Assembly: GCA_012295275.1 (NCBI GenBank)
Contig: CM022670.1
Span: 40,277,251 to 40,341,250 of the forward strand
Source: Chrysomallon squamiferum
Lineage: Eukaryota; Mollusca; Gastropoda; Neomphalida; Peltospiridae
Direction of reading: 5' to 3'
DNA: 64,000 nt
Part shown: one piece after another, positions 40,748 to 54,200 of the stretch
Position numbering within the stretch: the stretch's first letter is position 1
How the letters are laid out: every line of letters starts with the position of its first letter
Program-made: the position numbers and the translations under genes
Notes under the pieces: model-generated
What the model saw: the letters and a program-made list of their open reading frames with translations, nothing else
What the model was told of the DNA's origin: nothing
Database searches by the model: none

Positions 40748-40949
40748 TATTTAAAATTTTAGATTTCCTGTTGCATACCGATTAACGATACGACAATTGT
40801 TTTACTTGTTAAAATTAATTTTATTCATAGGATTATTTATTAAAAATACGTTTACTTTTCACGAGATAATATTTTATTATGTTTTGAATATTTTTAAATA
40901 ATCGATTTAATATTACGTATACGATTACCAGAAGTTTTCTCGCATCGTT

Positions 40950-41072
40950 GTCAGGATGGCCGAGTGGTCTAAGGCGCCAGACTCAAGCATTGTAAATGCT
41001 TTACACATTACGTGTGTAACGGAGTGTTCTGGTCCACGAATGTGGGCGTGGGTTCGAATCCCACTTCTGACA
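40950..41072 (+). tRNA. tRNA-Leu(CAA) with intron
   Basis: Delivers leucine to UUG codons. The acceptor stem GTCAGGA pairs with TTCTGAC plus discriminator A. The A box GGCCGAGTGGTCTAAGGCG and B box GGTTCGAATCC are intact. Anticodon CAA is at 40984-40986. The anticodon stem CCAGA/TCTGG closes only when 40988-41026 is removed: a 39-nt intron after position 37, the canonical tRNA intron site and typical of tRNA-Leu(CAA). The variable arm is long, as expected of a class II tRNA. A minus-strand frame across it is an artefact. Confidence 0.97.
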
Positions 41073-41081
41073 TACGTGTAA

Positions 41082-41087
41082 TTTTTT
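41082..41087 (+). terminator. Pol III terminator of tRNA-Leu
   Basis: T6 run starting 10 bp after the tRNA 3' end. Confidence 0.85.
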
Positions 41088-41089
41088 GT

Positions 41090-42528
41090 TTGTTTGTTTT
41101 TTCTTTTTCTTCTCTCGGATACTTCTTCTTTCCATTTGCAGATATTTTTTGTTGTATTTTTTTTTTTTTTTTATTATTCTCTTCTCTTCTACTTTCTCAT
41201 TTAAAAGAGCTGTTTTTTTTTGTCCTATAAACGTATTTATGGAATCCTGTATATACTGATTCAGAAAAATAAAAATAAGACAAAAAATCAAGTGCAATCA
41301 ATGAATTTGTACAGTATATATATTTTATTATTAAGACTTAACAAGAATCAACCATGTTTCTGTTTTCATTTGAAATAAATGTTGTTTGCCTTTCATTTAT
41401 GGTTTGCAGTCATATTTACATTCATTTATACAATAAAACATGCCACAACCTTCTTAAATCCAGTTTTTAGCTTCAGAATACTGGTTATATTGAGAAAAAT
41501 AACCTAATGGATGCTCTCATTTGTTTTTTTTACTCACTGATGAAATGAGTAATTTAGCAAGTCTAATATTTTCATTAATATATAAATATATTTACACATT
41601 ATTTTATCCCAAATTACAGCTTCAGAATCTGCAGTGTTAAATCAGATTTTTCACATATATGTAACTTTCAATGTTACGATAAAATAAAAATAGAAATAAA
41701 TACTAAACACAGGGCATACAAATACAAATTTTAAAAAAGAAAAAAATTCAAAATAATCTTCTGTATATATTAATCCTGATGTTAGATGAGAAATTAAAAA
41801 CTGAATTTATGTACATATACAGCCATTAAATCTCATTTTACAACTATTCTCATGTTTCTTTTCATTATTCTTTGGTTTAATGTCATATAAATAGTTGATG
41901 TATTTTTGTAAGCAGAGGTGTTATAACAAAACAAAAAATAGGGATGATACTGGGCAAAACCTCTAACAAGTGGTACAATTAAACTGCAACATTATCAACT
42001 AATCATTTTTATAACCATACCATCAATTATCACTTTTTTGTTTCTTTCCCATTTTACATCTCATATAATTGACATCTCATATAGATACCAACAATTGACC
42101 AACGCAAGTTAGATGGTAACTGTGGCAGTATTCAAAAAAGGTTCTGGTTTTGAAAAAAACTTTCGATAAATTAATGTTGTCAAAATTTAAAACAAACACC
42201 TTAATTTTTTTTCCTTTGTTCATTTCTACTCCAAAGACAAAAATATTTTTGCTTTTTTAAATTTCAGTTACAAATAGTAATTTTTATTATGTTAAACAAA
42301 GTATGTAACCTAATGCTGAGTGATGATGGATTTACTAAATACAAGGTGCAAGTTAACAGAAATACAAAACATAAATTCCATATCAAGAATCCATGATACT
42401 AAATTAAGGATATGAAAAAATGTATTTTGCTTGGACTGTTTTTCAGTAATACTGTGAAAGATTTCTAAATACCTCTCATTTTTAAAACAGGAAGAAAAAA
42501 GAACAAAACGAGTATGGAAAGAAGACTG
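41090..42528. other. AT-rich spacer between tRNA-Leu and RPS20
   Basis: I see no exon, RNA gene or repeat family here beyond short T and A runs. An extended RPS20 3' UTR cannot be excluded. Confidence 0.5.
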
Positions 42529-42534
42529 TTTATT
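42529..42534 (-). promoter_or_regulatory. RPS20 poly(A) signal
   Basis: AATAAA on the minus strand, 20 nt after the stop codon. This very short 3' UTR is normal for ribosomal protein genes. Confidence 0.8.
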
Positions 42535-42553
42535 GTCAGCTGTTTGTTACAGT

Positions 42554-44172
42554 CTATGCATCAGCAATAGTCACTTCCACCTCTACGCCAGGTTCAATAC
42601 TGATGGATGTCTATGTGTGTTAAGGAATATTTCTTTTATAATTCTAAATATCAGTTTATAAGCAACACACAATTCTACAGAGTTCCGAAATACAATTATA
42701 TCTATTTGATACTATACTTACAAATTAACAAAATGAAGTAGAAGAAATTCCCCCCATCATCACAGCCAATGGCTATCAACCAAGTTAAATTTATAAATGA
42801 ATTAAAGATGATTAAAAATTTAACATTAATCATTCATATTATGATATTATACACGTAATTTGTCGTTTTACATTTGCCTTTCACCTAACAAAGCTGAAGA
42901 AAATGTGTAAATAAAATAACGTAGTTACAAAGGATACAATCTGCTTCACAATTTCCGAAGGACTGTGCAGATCAATAATTCGCTTGTGAATCCTCATCTG
43001 GTATCTGCTCCAAGTCTTTGATCCCTCTCCGCAAGGTGTCTTACGAGTTGTAATACGCAGAATTTTAGTTGGCATGCGTACAGGGCCCTTCACTTTGAGA
43101 GACTTTTCCTTGGCCCCTTTAATCAGGTCAGCACACACTAAACCAAAAACAATAAAACACTTAAGTTTGTTTTCAGGACTTTTTTTCTTTCAATATTTAT
43201 AGATTTATTTTTGGCAATGGACTGCAAAATGAATATTAAGTACTCATAATTTAGTATTTCAGAATTTTGGCATATAAAACCAATACCTATATAAATGTCT
43301 TTCAAAAATAGCCAAAACAATTCTTTTTAAATATTATTAAGTAAAATGTAATTACCTTTTTCAAGACTTTTCACATTCTTGCTGGTCAAAGTGATTCTAA
43401 TTCGATGAATTGGTGCTTCATCTGTGGGAGCTTTGGTATCTTTGAAAGACTGAAACAAATAAAATGCTGTTATTAAAATCTTTAAAATATTAACAAATTT
43501 ATGTTATTATATTAAAACATGCCCAAATGAATCATATCTAACTTTTCATTTCTCAATCACATCTTACTGATACTTAAGTAGTAACTAAGTAAGGTCATTT
43601 AGTGAAAAATGCTGCAGCAAATACAAAGAAAATAGTTTATCTTGATAAATGCTATTAACTAATTAATAATAATAATAATCTTAAATCTTCTCTCTTTTTT
43701 TTATACATTTTTTGTATACATTCATTTGCATTCAATGTGTAATTACTTCGATATCCAAGTAAGAACATTTCTTGTAACTTAGCTGAATACAGTCAATGTT
43801 AATTGTTAGGGATCAGTTGTGATTATAATTTATATCAATAATTATTAAATACGGAAGTGGATTTAGCTTTTTAAGAACTCAGGGGAAAAAAAAAAAAAAA
43901 AGGCAGACAAATGTCTTAAACTCAGCTTACAAGGAGTAGACCTAAACTGTAAATTTACCCACATTTTCATGTAAATTAAGATATAATTGTATAAATGAAA
44001 TAATCCGAATAATCACAACGCAAGACGGGACAATGAATATGAATGAAGTTTTAGTTTACGAACGAAGTCACTCGACTAAGTAGATGCTGAATATTTGTCA
44101 GAAATAAATCATTGTTTGTTCCCAATTTGATACTGATGGCTACTGTCTTCATTAGAGTACTGTAATTACCAT
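42554..44172 (-). CDS. RPS20: 40S ribosomal protein S20 (uS10)
   Basis: Component of the small ribosomal subunit head, universal family uS10. Four coding pieces on the minus strand: 44170-44172 (ATG only), 43356-43449, 42938-43137 and 42554-42610, giving 117 residues (human 119). Exon 2 encodes the start of the domain ([20 protein letters not shown]). Exon 3 carries [20 protein letters not shown] and [17 protein letters not shown]. The last exon ends [14 protein letters not shown], almost as in vertebrates. The start is inferred: exon 2 opens in phase 0 at a CAG acceptor, and the ATG at 44170-44172 is followed directly by a GTAATT donor, giving MSFKD against the family MAFKD. The 5' UTR end is not defined; pyrimidine stretches near 44260-44300 could be a TOP start. 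It is divergent from TM9SF4. Confidence 0.95.
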
Positions 44173-44930
44173 TTTTTTTAAAGAAATCTCTGGCCGACTT
44201 AATCAAAATTAAATCTTTTGAACAGCGGTGAGCCAGAAACAATCCGTCTCTCCACGAGGTCAATGTAAAAGAGAACGCATGCGTGGAAAAGAAGGAAGTT
44301 GTCAATTTCTTTAAACTGAACTCATACCACAGATTTATTTTTTATTTATTGGATATTAGTTTTATGGAAATTATACGTTGTTATTGCTGTTTTTAATAAA
44401 TTTAACTATTCCATTTATTTTTGTTTAGAATTGAAAATTGAAACTGCGACTTAATTTATTTCCTTGATTACAATGAAATTGATGCAAAATTAACAAGATA
44501 GAAAATTACAGCATATTTATAATTTAAATATTGATGTTAAGTTAATATTTTATATATTTATTTATTTTTATATAGATAATAATTTGAACACAAATTATTT
44601 TTTTAAAAAAAAAAAGAAAGCAATAAAAAATTTATAAAAAAGTTTAAAAATAACAAGATTCACATTTTTTTTTTAAATAATACAATAAATAAATGTTGAA
44701 TGTATACTGTACAAATGCGATTCTTTCATGGAAGTAAGCGAGCTGCTGAATTAATTGTTAGGCTTGTTTTTGTTATGTAGAAAAGGCAACGCATTTAAAA
44801 ATTAAACTAGTATAAGGAATTGTGATGTCAGATGAGAACAATCTTGACAAAATACGTTCAAATTTTGAATATTTTATGGATTTATAAATACTTTTCTTTA
44901 GTGAACAAAAAAAAAAAAAAAACTAATAAA

Positions 44931-44976
<46 letters not shown>

Positions 44977-45266
44977 TAATAATCATAATCATAATCATAA
45001 TCATAATCATAATCATAATCATAATTAATTAATTAATTAATTAATTAATTAATTAATGGATTATTGTGCCATTATAATTTAAATCTGGATTTAATAACTG
45101 TTTAATGATTTAACTATAAGTTTAAATGTGATTCGTAGAAGTTACCATATTAACGTCAATTAATAATAAAAACAGGCGACTGAGCAGCTTTATATTATTA
45201 GCATGCTTGTCAATTCTTGTGCTAAAAACCGGTTATGACGTAGCTCATCCACGTTTTGCTATTAAA
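44173..45266. other. Divergent spacer between RPS20 and TM9SF4
   Basis: This 1.1-kb gap must hold both promoters. It contains an A-rich (AAAT)n(AAT)n(CATAAT)n(AATT)n microsatellite at about 44936-45058. A CRE-like TGACGTAG at about 45236-45243 lies just before the TM9SF4 start. No clear TATA box was seen for either gene. Confidence 0.5.
44936..45058. repeat. Compound AT-rich microsatellite
   Basis: AAAT, AAT, CATAAT (about seven units) and AATT (about eight units) runs in sequence. Confidence 0.93.
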
Positions 45267-48200
45267 ATGGCGTCGAAGGTAGGCTGCACTGAATTGAGTT
45301 ATTTTATATTCTTATTTCGAAATATAAGCTCTGATTTGCATATTTAGAAATATGACACTACGTATACAGAATTAAGAATCTTTGCATAACTAAGGGGAAA
45401 ATTTATTTTAATGACGAATAGCTTCTGTATTTAATTGTTCTAGACTGTCCTGACTTCCGACATTTTTAGACATCTCCAAACTAGTTTTGACTTTAGTTAC
45501 TTCAGTTCTGGCTGTTTCACTGACAATAACGTCATGTGAAGTACTTGCTGTTTATATACAAATTTATTTTCCATATAGGTTAAGCATTTTAATATATTAT
45601 GAGATCACTGTAAACAAACCCAATAAAGATTTTTGAAAAATGAAATAATACTATGAAATATATCTATTATAGTATTAGTTACAAGGACATTCAGTTGATG
45701 TCATGTTAGTAAAAACAAATGTGGTGTCCCTTTTATAATCCATAGTGAAACGAGTCTCACACAGACAAGTTACTGATATTTTATTTTTAAAATAATACAT
45801 TATTATGATTATACAGTGTTCATCCTTGTCACTTTTTAAGTTTATGACATTAAAGTCTTTTCTCTGCTCAAATCGATTTTCAAGTGATATGTCAAATGCA
45901 GAAAAAAATACAATGAACAAACAACATTTTGATGTGTTAACACTTGTGTATTTTTTTACATCAGAATATTTGATCATTGGGAGCATGACCAATCGGTTTT
46001 GCTAATCATAATATATAGAATAAAACAGTTGTTAGTAAATAAAAATTAATAATCAGATTTCGTTTTATGAATTTTTTTTAATTAATTAATGTTATTATTA
46101 TAAATATAAAATATTTGTTTCAGATGACAACTACAGTTAATATGAAAGCTAAAAAAAAATAATAATAATAAAATAAAAATAAAACATTTCATAAGCAGTT
46201 TCATAACTTTTAATGTTTATTGGTTTCATTTAACAACAAATAAATATACATACATGCATACATACACACACACAAACTGTACGTAATCCATTACCATCAG
46301 CATTATTTTCATAATCATCATTATGATTATTATTTGTATTTTATAAACAATGGTAACCTTGTTTCTTGAACTTTAATTACACTTTATTTATTTATCTAGA
46401 TGCTGCCCTGTTTTCTGATTTGGATCAGCTTGGTGAAAGTAAATGCTTTCTATGTTCCTGGTATGGCACCAGTTGAGTTCAAGAAAAATGAAAAAGTTGA
46501 AGTGAAGGTTTGTATCTAGAAACAGTAGTCTTGAACTGTACTTGCTTCTTAAGGGCTATATGAAACACATCAACAGCTTTTTGCTGTTCATTCCAAACTT
46601 TATTTTCACATAGATTACAAACACTTGGATTTCTGTCCTCACAAATTTTACAGATCATTCGCTCTTATTACACAAATTCTTATAACATTGCAGTTTTCAT
46701 GTTTGAATTATGTGTTCATTTTGTATTGTTTTGAATTATATGTTCAGTGCATGTTGTTTTGAAAGATGGATATAAAACATAATTTTGTAACTGTTTCATG
46801 CTTTCTCATGTTGAGAATTTTTTTCTGTTCTTGTTTTTTATTTTATTTTTATTTTTTTTTTTTATTTTATTTTATTTTATTTTTTTTTATTTTTTTTTTT
46901 TTTTTTTTTAATATTCATATTATTTAATGTAAGTAATAATTAAAAAAAAGATTATAATTGTGAAGAATTAATCTTTGTGTCAGTGATGGTATTAATCCAA
47001 ATGTATGTGAAATCAATCATGTTGAACAGAAGGTAATGATCACGTAATTAGGATCAAATTTGGAGGTACATTAAACTGTGATACCATGTTTTTAAACTTG
47101 CGTACAAGCAGTGTAAACTAAACAAAAATGTTTCAAAGATAAAATATGCCTGTCTTCAATATATATATATATTATTCTAGTTTTTTGTTATTTTTGTTAT
47201 TTATTCATTTAGTTATTATTTTGATAAATTAGTATGTTTGTTAATTTTGTTTTCGTTGTTACAGGCTGTGAAGTTAACTAGCACAAAAACCCAGTTACCA
47301 TATGAATATTATTCTCTGCCATTCTGTGTACCGAAAGATGGTATTGTATACAAGGCAGAAAATTTAGGTAAGTGATGCGTTGAAGATTATATACAGTGTC
47401 TTTATTATTCTTTGTTGAAGTAAATAGGCTTTTTTTAACAGTTTTTCTTAACCATATTCTGTTCATGATTAAAGCTTTTTTGTACAAAAAAGGACAAGGG
47501 TGTTTTATATCTCATTTTTTACCATGGAAAGCATATTATTCATTGGTTCAGTTATACGAAGTATAAACATTAAATTTTATGTTTCTTGATATTCATTCAT
47601 AATAATTATATGCTAATAAAATACTTGTTATTGATCTTTGTTTTTATATCAAACAAACAAACAAACTGAAATGTGAGAAAGTAAATAAAAAATATTTTGT
47701 ATGCCACATGGTGAATCTTTTGTTAGTTTAAGGATACTTTTAAATAATGTAATACACAGAGACAGTAATAGACACGGATGTGTGCTTGCATGGAGGTTGG
47801 TAAGATGTGATATACTTACTTGTACTGTCACATGTTTACTTTCATTTTTATTAACTTTGTCTCATGCAGGTGAAGTTTTGAGAGGTGACAGAATTGTCAA
47901 TACACCATATGAGGTTAGAATTATTTCCCATTACTTTATGAAATATTGTTATTCATAATTATTAATGTGTTATTGTTTTGTAGTCTCATTTGGTCTTGTG
48001 TTTCTTATTTACTTTCAGTTGTATGAATGACACTGAAGTTTCATTCTAGATAATAAAAATCTATTTAAATTTAATGTTTCTTTTTAAAAAAAAAAATTTT
48101 GTTGATTTATTTAATTTTTAATTTATTTATTTGTTCATTTTTGTGAAATGAATTAATTAAAGTAAAATGTATTCAACACAAAAGCGAAATTCTGTAGTTT

Positions 48201-51200
48201 AATTGTTTGATTAACAGGTAAACATGGCTGTTGACGTGTCGTGCAAGTCACTCTGTAATCAAGGAGACTCAGCAGACAAGCCTGTTAAACTGACCAAGGA
48301 AGCTGGTGCTGCTTTTGCTGACAAGATTCGACATGACTATTACGTTCACCTGTAAGATATTACATTACACATCCAGCCTTTCAACAAAATTGTTTTCTAT
48401 ACAAAAGAAGCCTTAAGTTGCATGTTTTGAAGTTAATGAACATGATTATCACAAGGCAGTATCTCGAGAAAAATATAGTTTATTTTCATAAAGAAAAAAG
48501 AATACAGATAAGAAGTATTTTGAAAAATATCAAGCTGCTAGAAAGATTGAAAAGTGTGGTGTTTGTTACTACTGTTGTTTAACATAATGTTGTTTTAATT
48601 ATTGATATAACAATGGTTTTAATTAGAGTAGAATCATAAATGATCAGGGAGAGGGTTGTTTTTGTTTATTTGTTTCAGAGTTCAGATATGTGTTGCATGT
48701 TTTTAACTTTCTTAAACAGGTCATCAGTCACTTTTTAAACATATTTCTTTTTTGTTTTATTATCAGGATTGTGGATAATCTGCCATGTGCCACCAAGTAC
48801 AAATTGCTGGAAAGCAACGAACCACAGTACGAGCACGGCTACAAGCTAGGATTTGTGTCTGGAAACGATGTAAGTAATAAACACGTCTGTTTTTAAATTA
48901 CTGCAGTATTAAACATGTTAAACAAGTTCAGTGTGGAGCAAAGTCTGAATCAGTTCTTTACGCTTGAGAGGACACATGATTTATCCTCTCTTTATTGCCA
49001 ATCGAAAATTGTTGTCTGTATCCTTAGAGATGGTGTGAATAAAAAAAAATTTGCTGTTAATAAGAGTAGTTCAGATATTGTTATTTAAAATTATCCTTAA
49101 ATATTCATTCATCTTTCATTCTTTCTCCCCATCTGATGAAAATAATTACAGTGTTAAATGTGAAAATAGTAATAAATTTAAATTTCTCTTCTCTCATGAT
49201 ATTCAGCATGATTTTATATCTAGATACTGAAAAATGTATCTCATTCTTGAGATGAGTACAGTTACAGTGAAACTGGCTGGTATGTTTTTAACATTTAAAG
49301 TAACAGTGATATTTAAAGGTTTAATAATTATAATAATAATTTTTTTTCTCTCTCTCCTCAGGTATTTTGAATAATCATCTCAAGTTGATTCTAAAATATC
49401 ATACAGATGATAAGTAAATACATTTATTTAATTTTTTAATTAAAAAAACCCAACAGATGCTTCTTTAAATTTTGTATTGAAATTTCTTAATAACATCCAT
49501 AATTCAGTCCATAATCCATATTGAGATCAATAGTGTTTCATTAATTTAATTTTAATTTTTTTTATTTATTGTTTTGTTTTGTTTGCATTTGTGTTTGTGT
49601 TTTTGCTTTTAAATCCTTGAGATTTATGCTTTGAGAATCAGCAATGTATAGAACATTTTTTAATGGTTGATAGTGATTTATTTTTGAAAATTTATTTCAA
49701 TAAATGTTATTACAAAAATATTTTCTGCCTTTCAGTATAGACTTCAGAGTGGTTGGATTTGAAGTTGCACCTAAAAGGTATTTTTGTTTTGATTTCTTTT
49801 TGTTCCTTAAACAAATGAAAATAAAAACCAAGTGTTTACAAGAACAGACAAATAAGTGTTGAAAATTATTTATATCAATCCATAATTAATTAATTATTTT
49901 CATTCTTCCTAACTACCATTTCAGTCTATATAGTGTTCCTTCAGGGACAAAAAGGGATGTAAAATGTGACATTTTAACAAGTATTTCACATTTTCTGTTA
50001 TTTTCATTAACATTTATGCTACATTGTTGTTTTGCATACACAAGAAAATACTGAAAAAACCCATTCTGTTTGTCATTTAGAATTTCATTTAATTTTTATT
50101 TTTTATTTTTTTATTGACAGTTTTAACATGAAAGATATAAAAGTTGACAAAGAAGGAAAATGTTCTGTGAAAACTGACAACAAGATTCCACCACAAAAAA
50201 TAAATCTGGAAGGTGAAATCTTTTAAACATTATCTGAAGTTTAGCATTAGATCATGTTTTTTTTTTTTTTTTTTTTTTTTTTTCCATTCTTTTGAATTAA
50301 ATTTAATGTTTATGTGTACATTATTTATTTATATTTTCATATATATTCATGTTTATTTTATTTTCATCAAATATATAAATTGTAATTTTTGCAATGGTAT
50401 AATATCAAGTTTTGTATCAGTTCATTATCATTTAAGTATTATTTGTTAAGTATTCCAAAAATGTTGAATAATTATTTACTGGTATCTTCTTTGAGGAACA
50501 TATTCTGTTCATTTCCTTTTTTGGATTTTAAAATGATTTGAGGAAGATAAGTGTACTATAAACAAACATTGTGACAGAATTATCTTCAGGTTTGCAAATT
50601 ATATTTAAATTGTTTTGTTTTCAAAAGGTCAAGAATTTTTGCAATATTCAGAATAGATACATTTTCATGTTTAACATACATTTTTAGTTGTGTGTATAAT
50701 GTTGATAGGTCTTGTTTTAATCAACAAAATGTTTAAATTTTCAGGTACAACGGAAGTTCTGTTCACGTACGAAGTGTCGTGGGAGGAGAGTGCGATGAGG
50801 TGGGTGTCGCGCTGGGACACGTATCTGCAGATGAGCGATGTTCAGATTCACTGGTTCTCCATCATCAACTCCGTTGTCGTTGTGTTCTTTCTTTCCGGTA
50901 ATTTTTTACAAATTTCAAAAACATAACGTTTTCCATTTTCCTTGATTTTGTTTCACAAAATATTTTATCTCATATAATATGTTAAGTATATTTTTGAAAT
51001 GTCTAATTTTCCAAGTCAGTAATGTAGTAGAATGGGAGTTTAAATTATGACAATTTTTTAGTAATGTATGTGGTTAAAAATGTTAAGTTATCAACCAATA
51101 CATCTGTTACGGTTTACATAAAAGGCAAGCAAATAAATTTTTAAGAAAGTCCACTAACTTTAAAAAGATTTTATTTTATGTTGCATCTGCAAATTCATTT

Positions 51201-54200
51201 AGCTATATACATATATACACATATACTCTCAAGCATTTTAATTTAGTGAGTTATAGTTTGTTATTTAAAAATAATTCTTTCTGAATTTCAAATATTCCTA
51301 ATTTGAATGTTTTTGAATGAATGACAGGAATCTTGACTATGATAATGGTGCGAACTTTACGAAGAGACATTGCCAAATACAATAAAGATGATGACATTGT
51401 AAGTTTAAAACATCTGAAGACCTTTCATTTTTAAAAAAAAATTTATTGACTTGTTTTAAGTTAATTTTTTTTTCATTTTTCATTTTTTAATTTATTTATC
51501 TTTTATAAATATGTTTAAATTATTATGAGGTTTATTTTGAATTATTATATATCTTATTTTCAATGAATGTAAAAGTTTTCATTGGTTTTAAAATTTAACG
51601 AAAAAAATTATCAGCTATTATGCTTTTATCAGATTGTTTTCTTTTCCTTGTCTTCTTAACTTGATAATGTTGAAACTGTATATTGGTTAAAGTTACTGAA
51701 ATAGATGCTTTATTTTATTATTAATAATGATAAAAATGTCAAAGGATTAACTGTATCAAAATGAGTTAATAGTGAAAGTTCTGGTTTATGTTTTAGGATG
51801 AGACTATTGAGGAGACAGGCTGGAAGTTGGTTCATGGTGATGTGTTCAGACCACCGAGGTTCTCCAAGCTTCTCACTTCACTTATTGGAGCTGGCATGCA
51901 GATACTGTTTATGGCTATCATCACAATCTGTAAGAACTGCTTCACCTTTTTTCATTTCTCAGATATTCATAACCAAAACTTTGAAAATACAACATAATTA
52001 ATCATAGTCCAAAAACTAGTGTGAATAAAACACTTAATAATATCCTTATAATTTTAAATATTTTTTGAGAGGATCTTTTTTTTTTCTTTTTTTTTTTTCG
52101 TCATTTTTTCTCAAATGTTTAAATTTGTAATAATTTGTTTTTTATATTTCCTGTTTTTAAAGATTTGATCAAAATTTAACAGCACACAGTTTTAATTGCA
52201 CATACACAAACATCATGTTGCAGTTTTTGCCATGCTTGGGATGTTGTCACCTTCATCAAGAGGTTCTCTGATGACAGCCGCCATTTTCCTCTTCATGTTC
52301 ATGGGGTAAGACATGGCTATATCAGTAGAACTAGTAGATTCATAAACTGTGCATGACTGCATTCAGGTCAGAATGTTAAATAGAAGAAATTTAGAAGATG
52401 TACAATGATTTTCTTTTCCATGTGTGTGTGTGTCTGTAACATTTTTCCTTTCTTGTTCTCTGTCAGTCACTTTGGAAAAATGTATTTTAATATGTTAAAT
52501 TCATTTAATAAATAATTTTATATATTTCTACAATCATTCTTTGCAGTCTTTTGTTTTTAAGTTATAAAAAAAAAAAGTAGTGTTAATATGTATACAACAC
52601 ACACACACACACAAAAACAAGAATAGAAATATATTTTAATATTATTTTATTTTTGTTTACTTTCTAACAGTTTGTTTGCTGGGTATTTTGCTGCCAGACT
52701 TTATAGAACAATGAAAGGTGTTCAATGGAAAAAGGCTGCATTCCAGGTAAAAAGAAAATGTTTCTTAATACAGTTTCAGTTGCTTGCTTGTTTAACACTC
52801 ACAGTAGTTTTATACTTTTAATTATTTCTGCAACATATCATAAATATTGAAACATATTTGTACATTTGTTTGAAAGTTAAAACTGAATAATCCAAACCTG
52901 CATTATTATTTTACAGATTTGATTAAAGTTCTGAATTCTCCAAGCTTATCCTAGACCTTGTTAAAATAATTCATTATTTCATTTTGATTTTGATCAGAGG
53001 TTGACCATACCTACTTTTTCAAATCCCATAAACAAATGTTCCATTTTTCTTCAAGTAAATGCTTTAAGATTTAAATTTGAAGTTAAGCCCATTTGCTTCC
53101 TTTGAAGGCTTCTACCATATTAGGAATTGGTAAAAATTGGCCTCACATTTCTTTTCAAGATGGTGTGAGTGCTTAAAAACAGACAAACTGTTAATGTACA
53201 TTCTGTTTTTAATGTGTGTAATTTTCTATTTCTTTCAGACAGCCACAGTGTATCCTAGTTTAATATTTGGAATCACGTTTATTCTGAACTTCTTTGTGTG
53301 GGGAAAACAGTCATCTGGAGCTGTGAGTCGATTTCTTCTTTCCTCAGCTTTGGCCTGCAGAATTACAGATTCATGAATACTGATAAATAAAAAAAACATT
53401 CAGTTCTAAATTATTAACAGATTGAACCATCTAACATATGAAACTACAGCAGTGCATGCAAGAGAAAAATATTCACGTGTCAGCACATTTTAACAGATAT
53501 CTTTAAATTATCTAAGCCTTCAGAACATATAACAGATTTTTAAAATTATTCTTTGTTGGTTAAAAAAATTAAAACAAATACATGTGTGTATGTCAGTTTT
53601 AAGACATTTGTAGTCTGTTTGGGTATCTTTGAAACATAGTTTTATTTTTACAATGTTGTTTTCCAGGTTCCTTTTACCACAATGCTTGCTCTGCTGTGTA
53701 TGTGGTTTGGAATATCACTGCCTCTCGTGTTCATCGGTTTTTACTTTGGATTCAGAAAACAAGTAGGTTTTTCTTTTTTTTCAATCTTTTTTTTTTTTTT
53801 TTTTTTTTATCTTTATTTAAACATGTTCTTTCAGTGATACAACTGATCCATTTATATTAGGTTGTACTTTAGAAACTATGGTTTAAATTAATTTAACATT
53901 ACCAGTGAAATCTCTTAACATATGCAAGTTATTATTGTTTCAATACTTTTCTGTTTTCTAGCCCTATGAACATCCTGTAAGGACTAACCAAATTCCACGA
54001 CAAGTTCCAGAACAAACTTGGTACATGAATCCTTTCTTAGGGTAAGTTTAGTTACAACAACTATTTCAGAGTTAAAATATAGTGTCATAAATATATTACT
54101 TTAGTGTTTATAATTGTCGCTAGTTATGAGTGTTACTAAGAGTTCACAATTTGAAATAGTTTTGTTTCAGTTTTATTTTCAGTTTCTAACTTAATAAAAT

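Noticed and set aside
41001-41297. Minus-strand frame with a QKWDSNPRP motif
   Set aside because: The motif is the translated complement of the tRNA-Leu B-box region, a familiar false positive.
42611-42937. Box C/D snoRNA in RPS20 intron 3
   Set aside because: A GUGAUGA C-box-like motif exists on the minus strand near 42757-42763, but no CUGA D box lies at a suitable distance and no terminal stem is seen.
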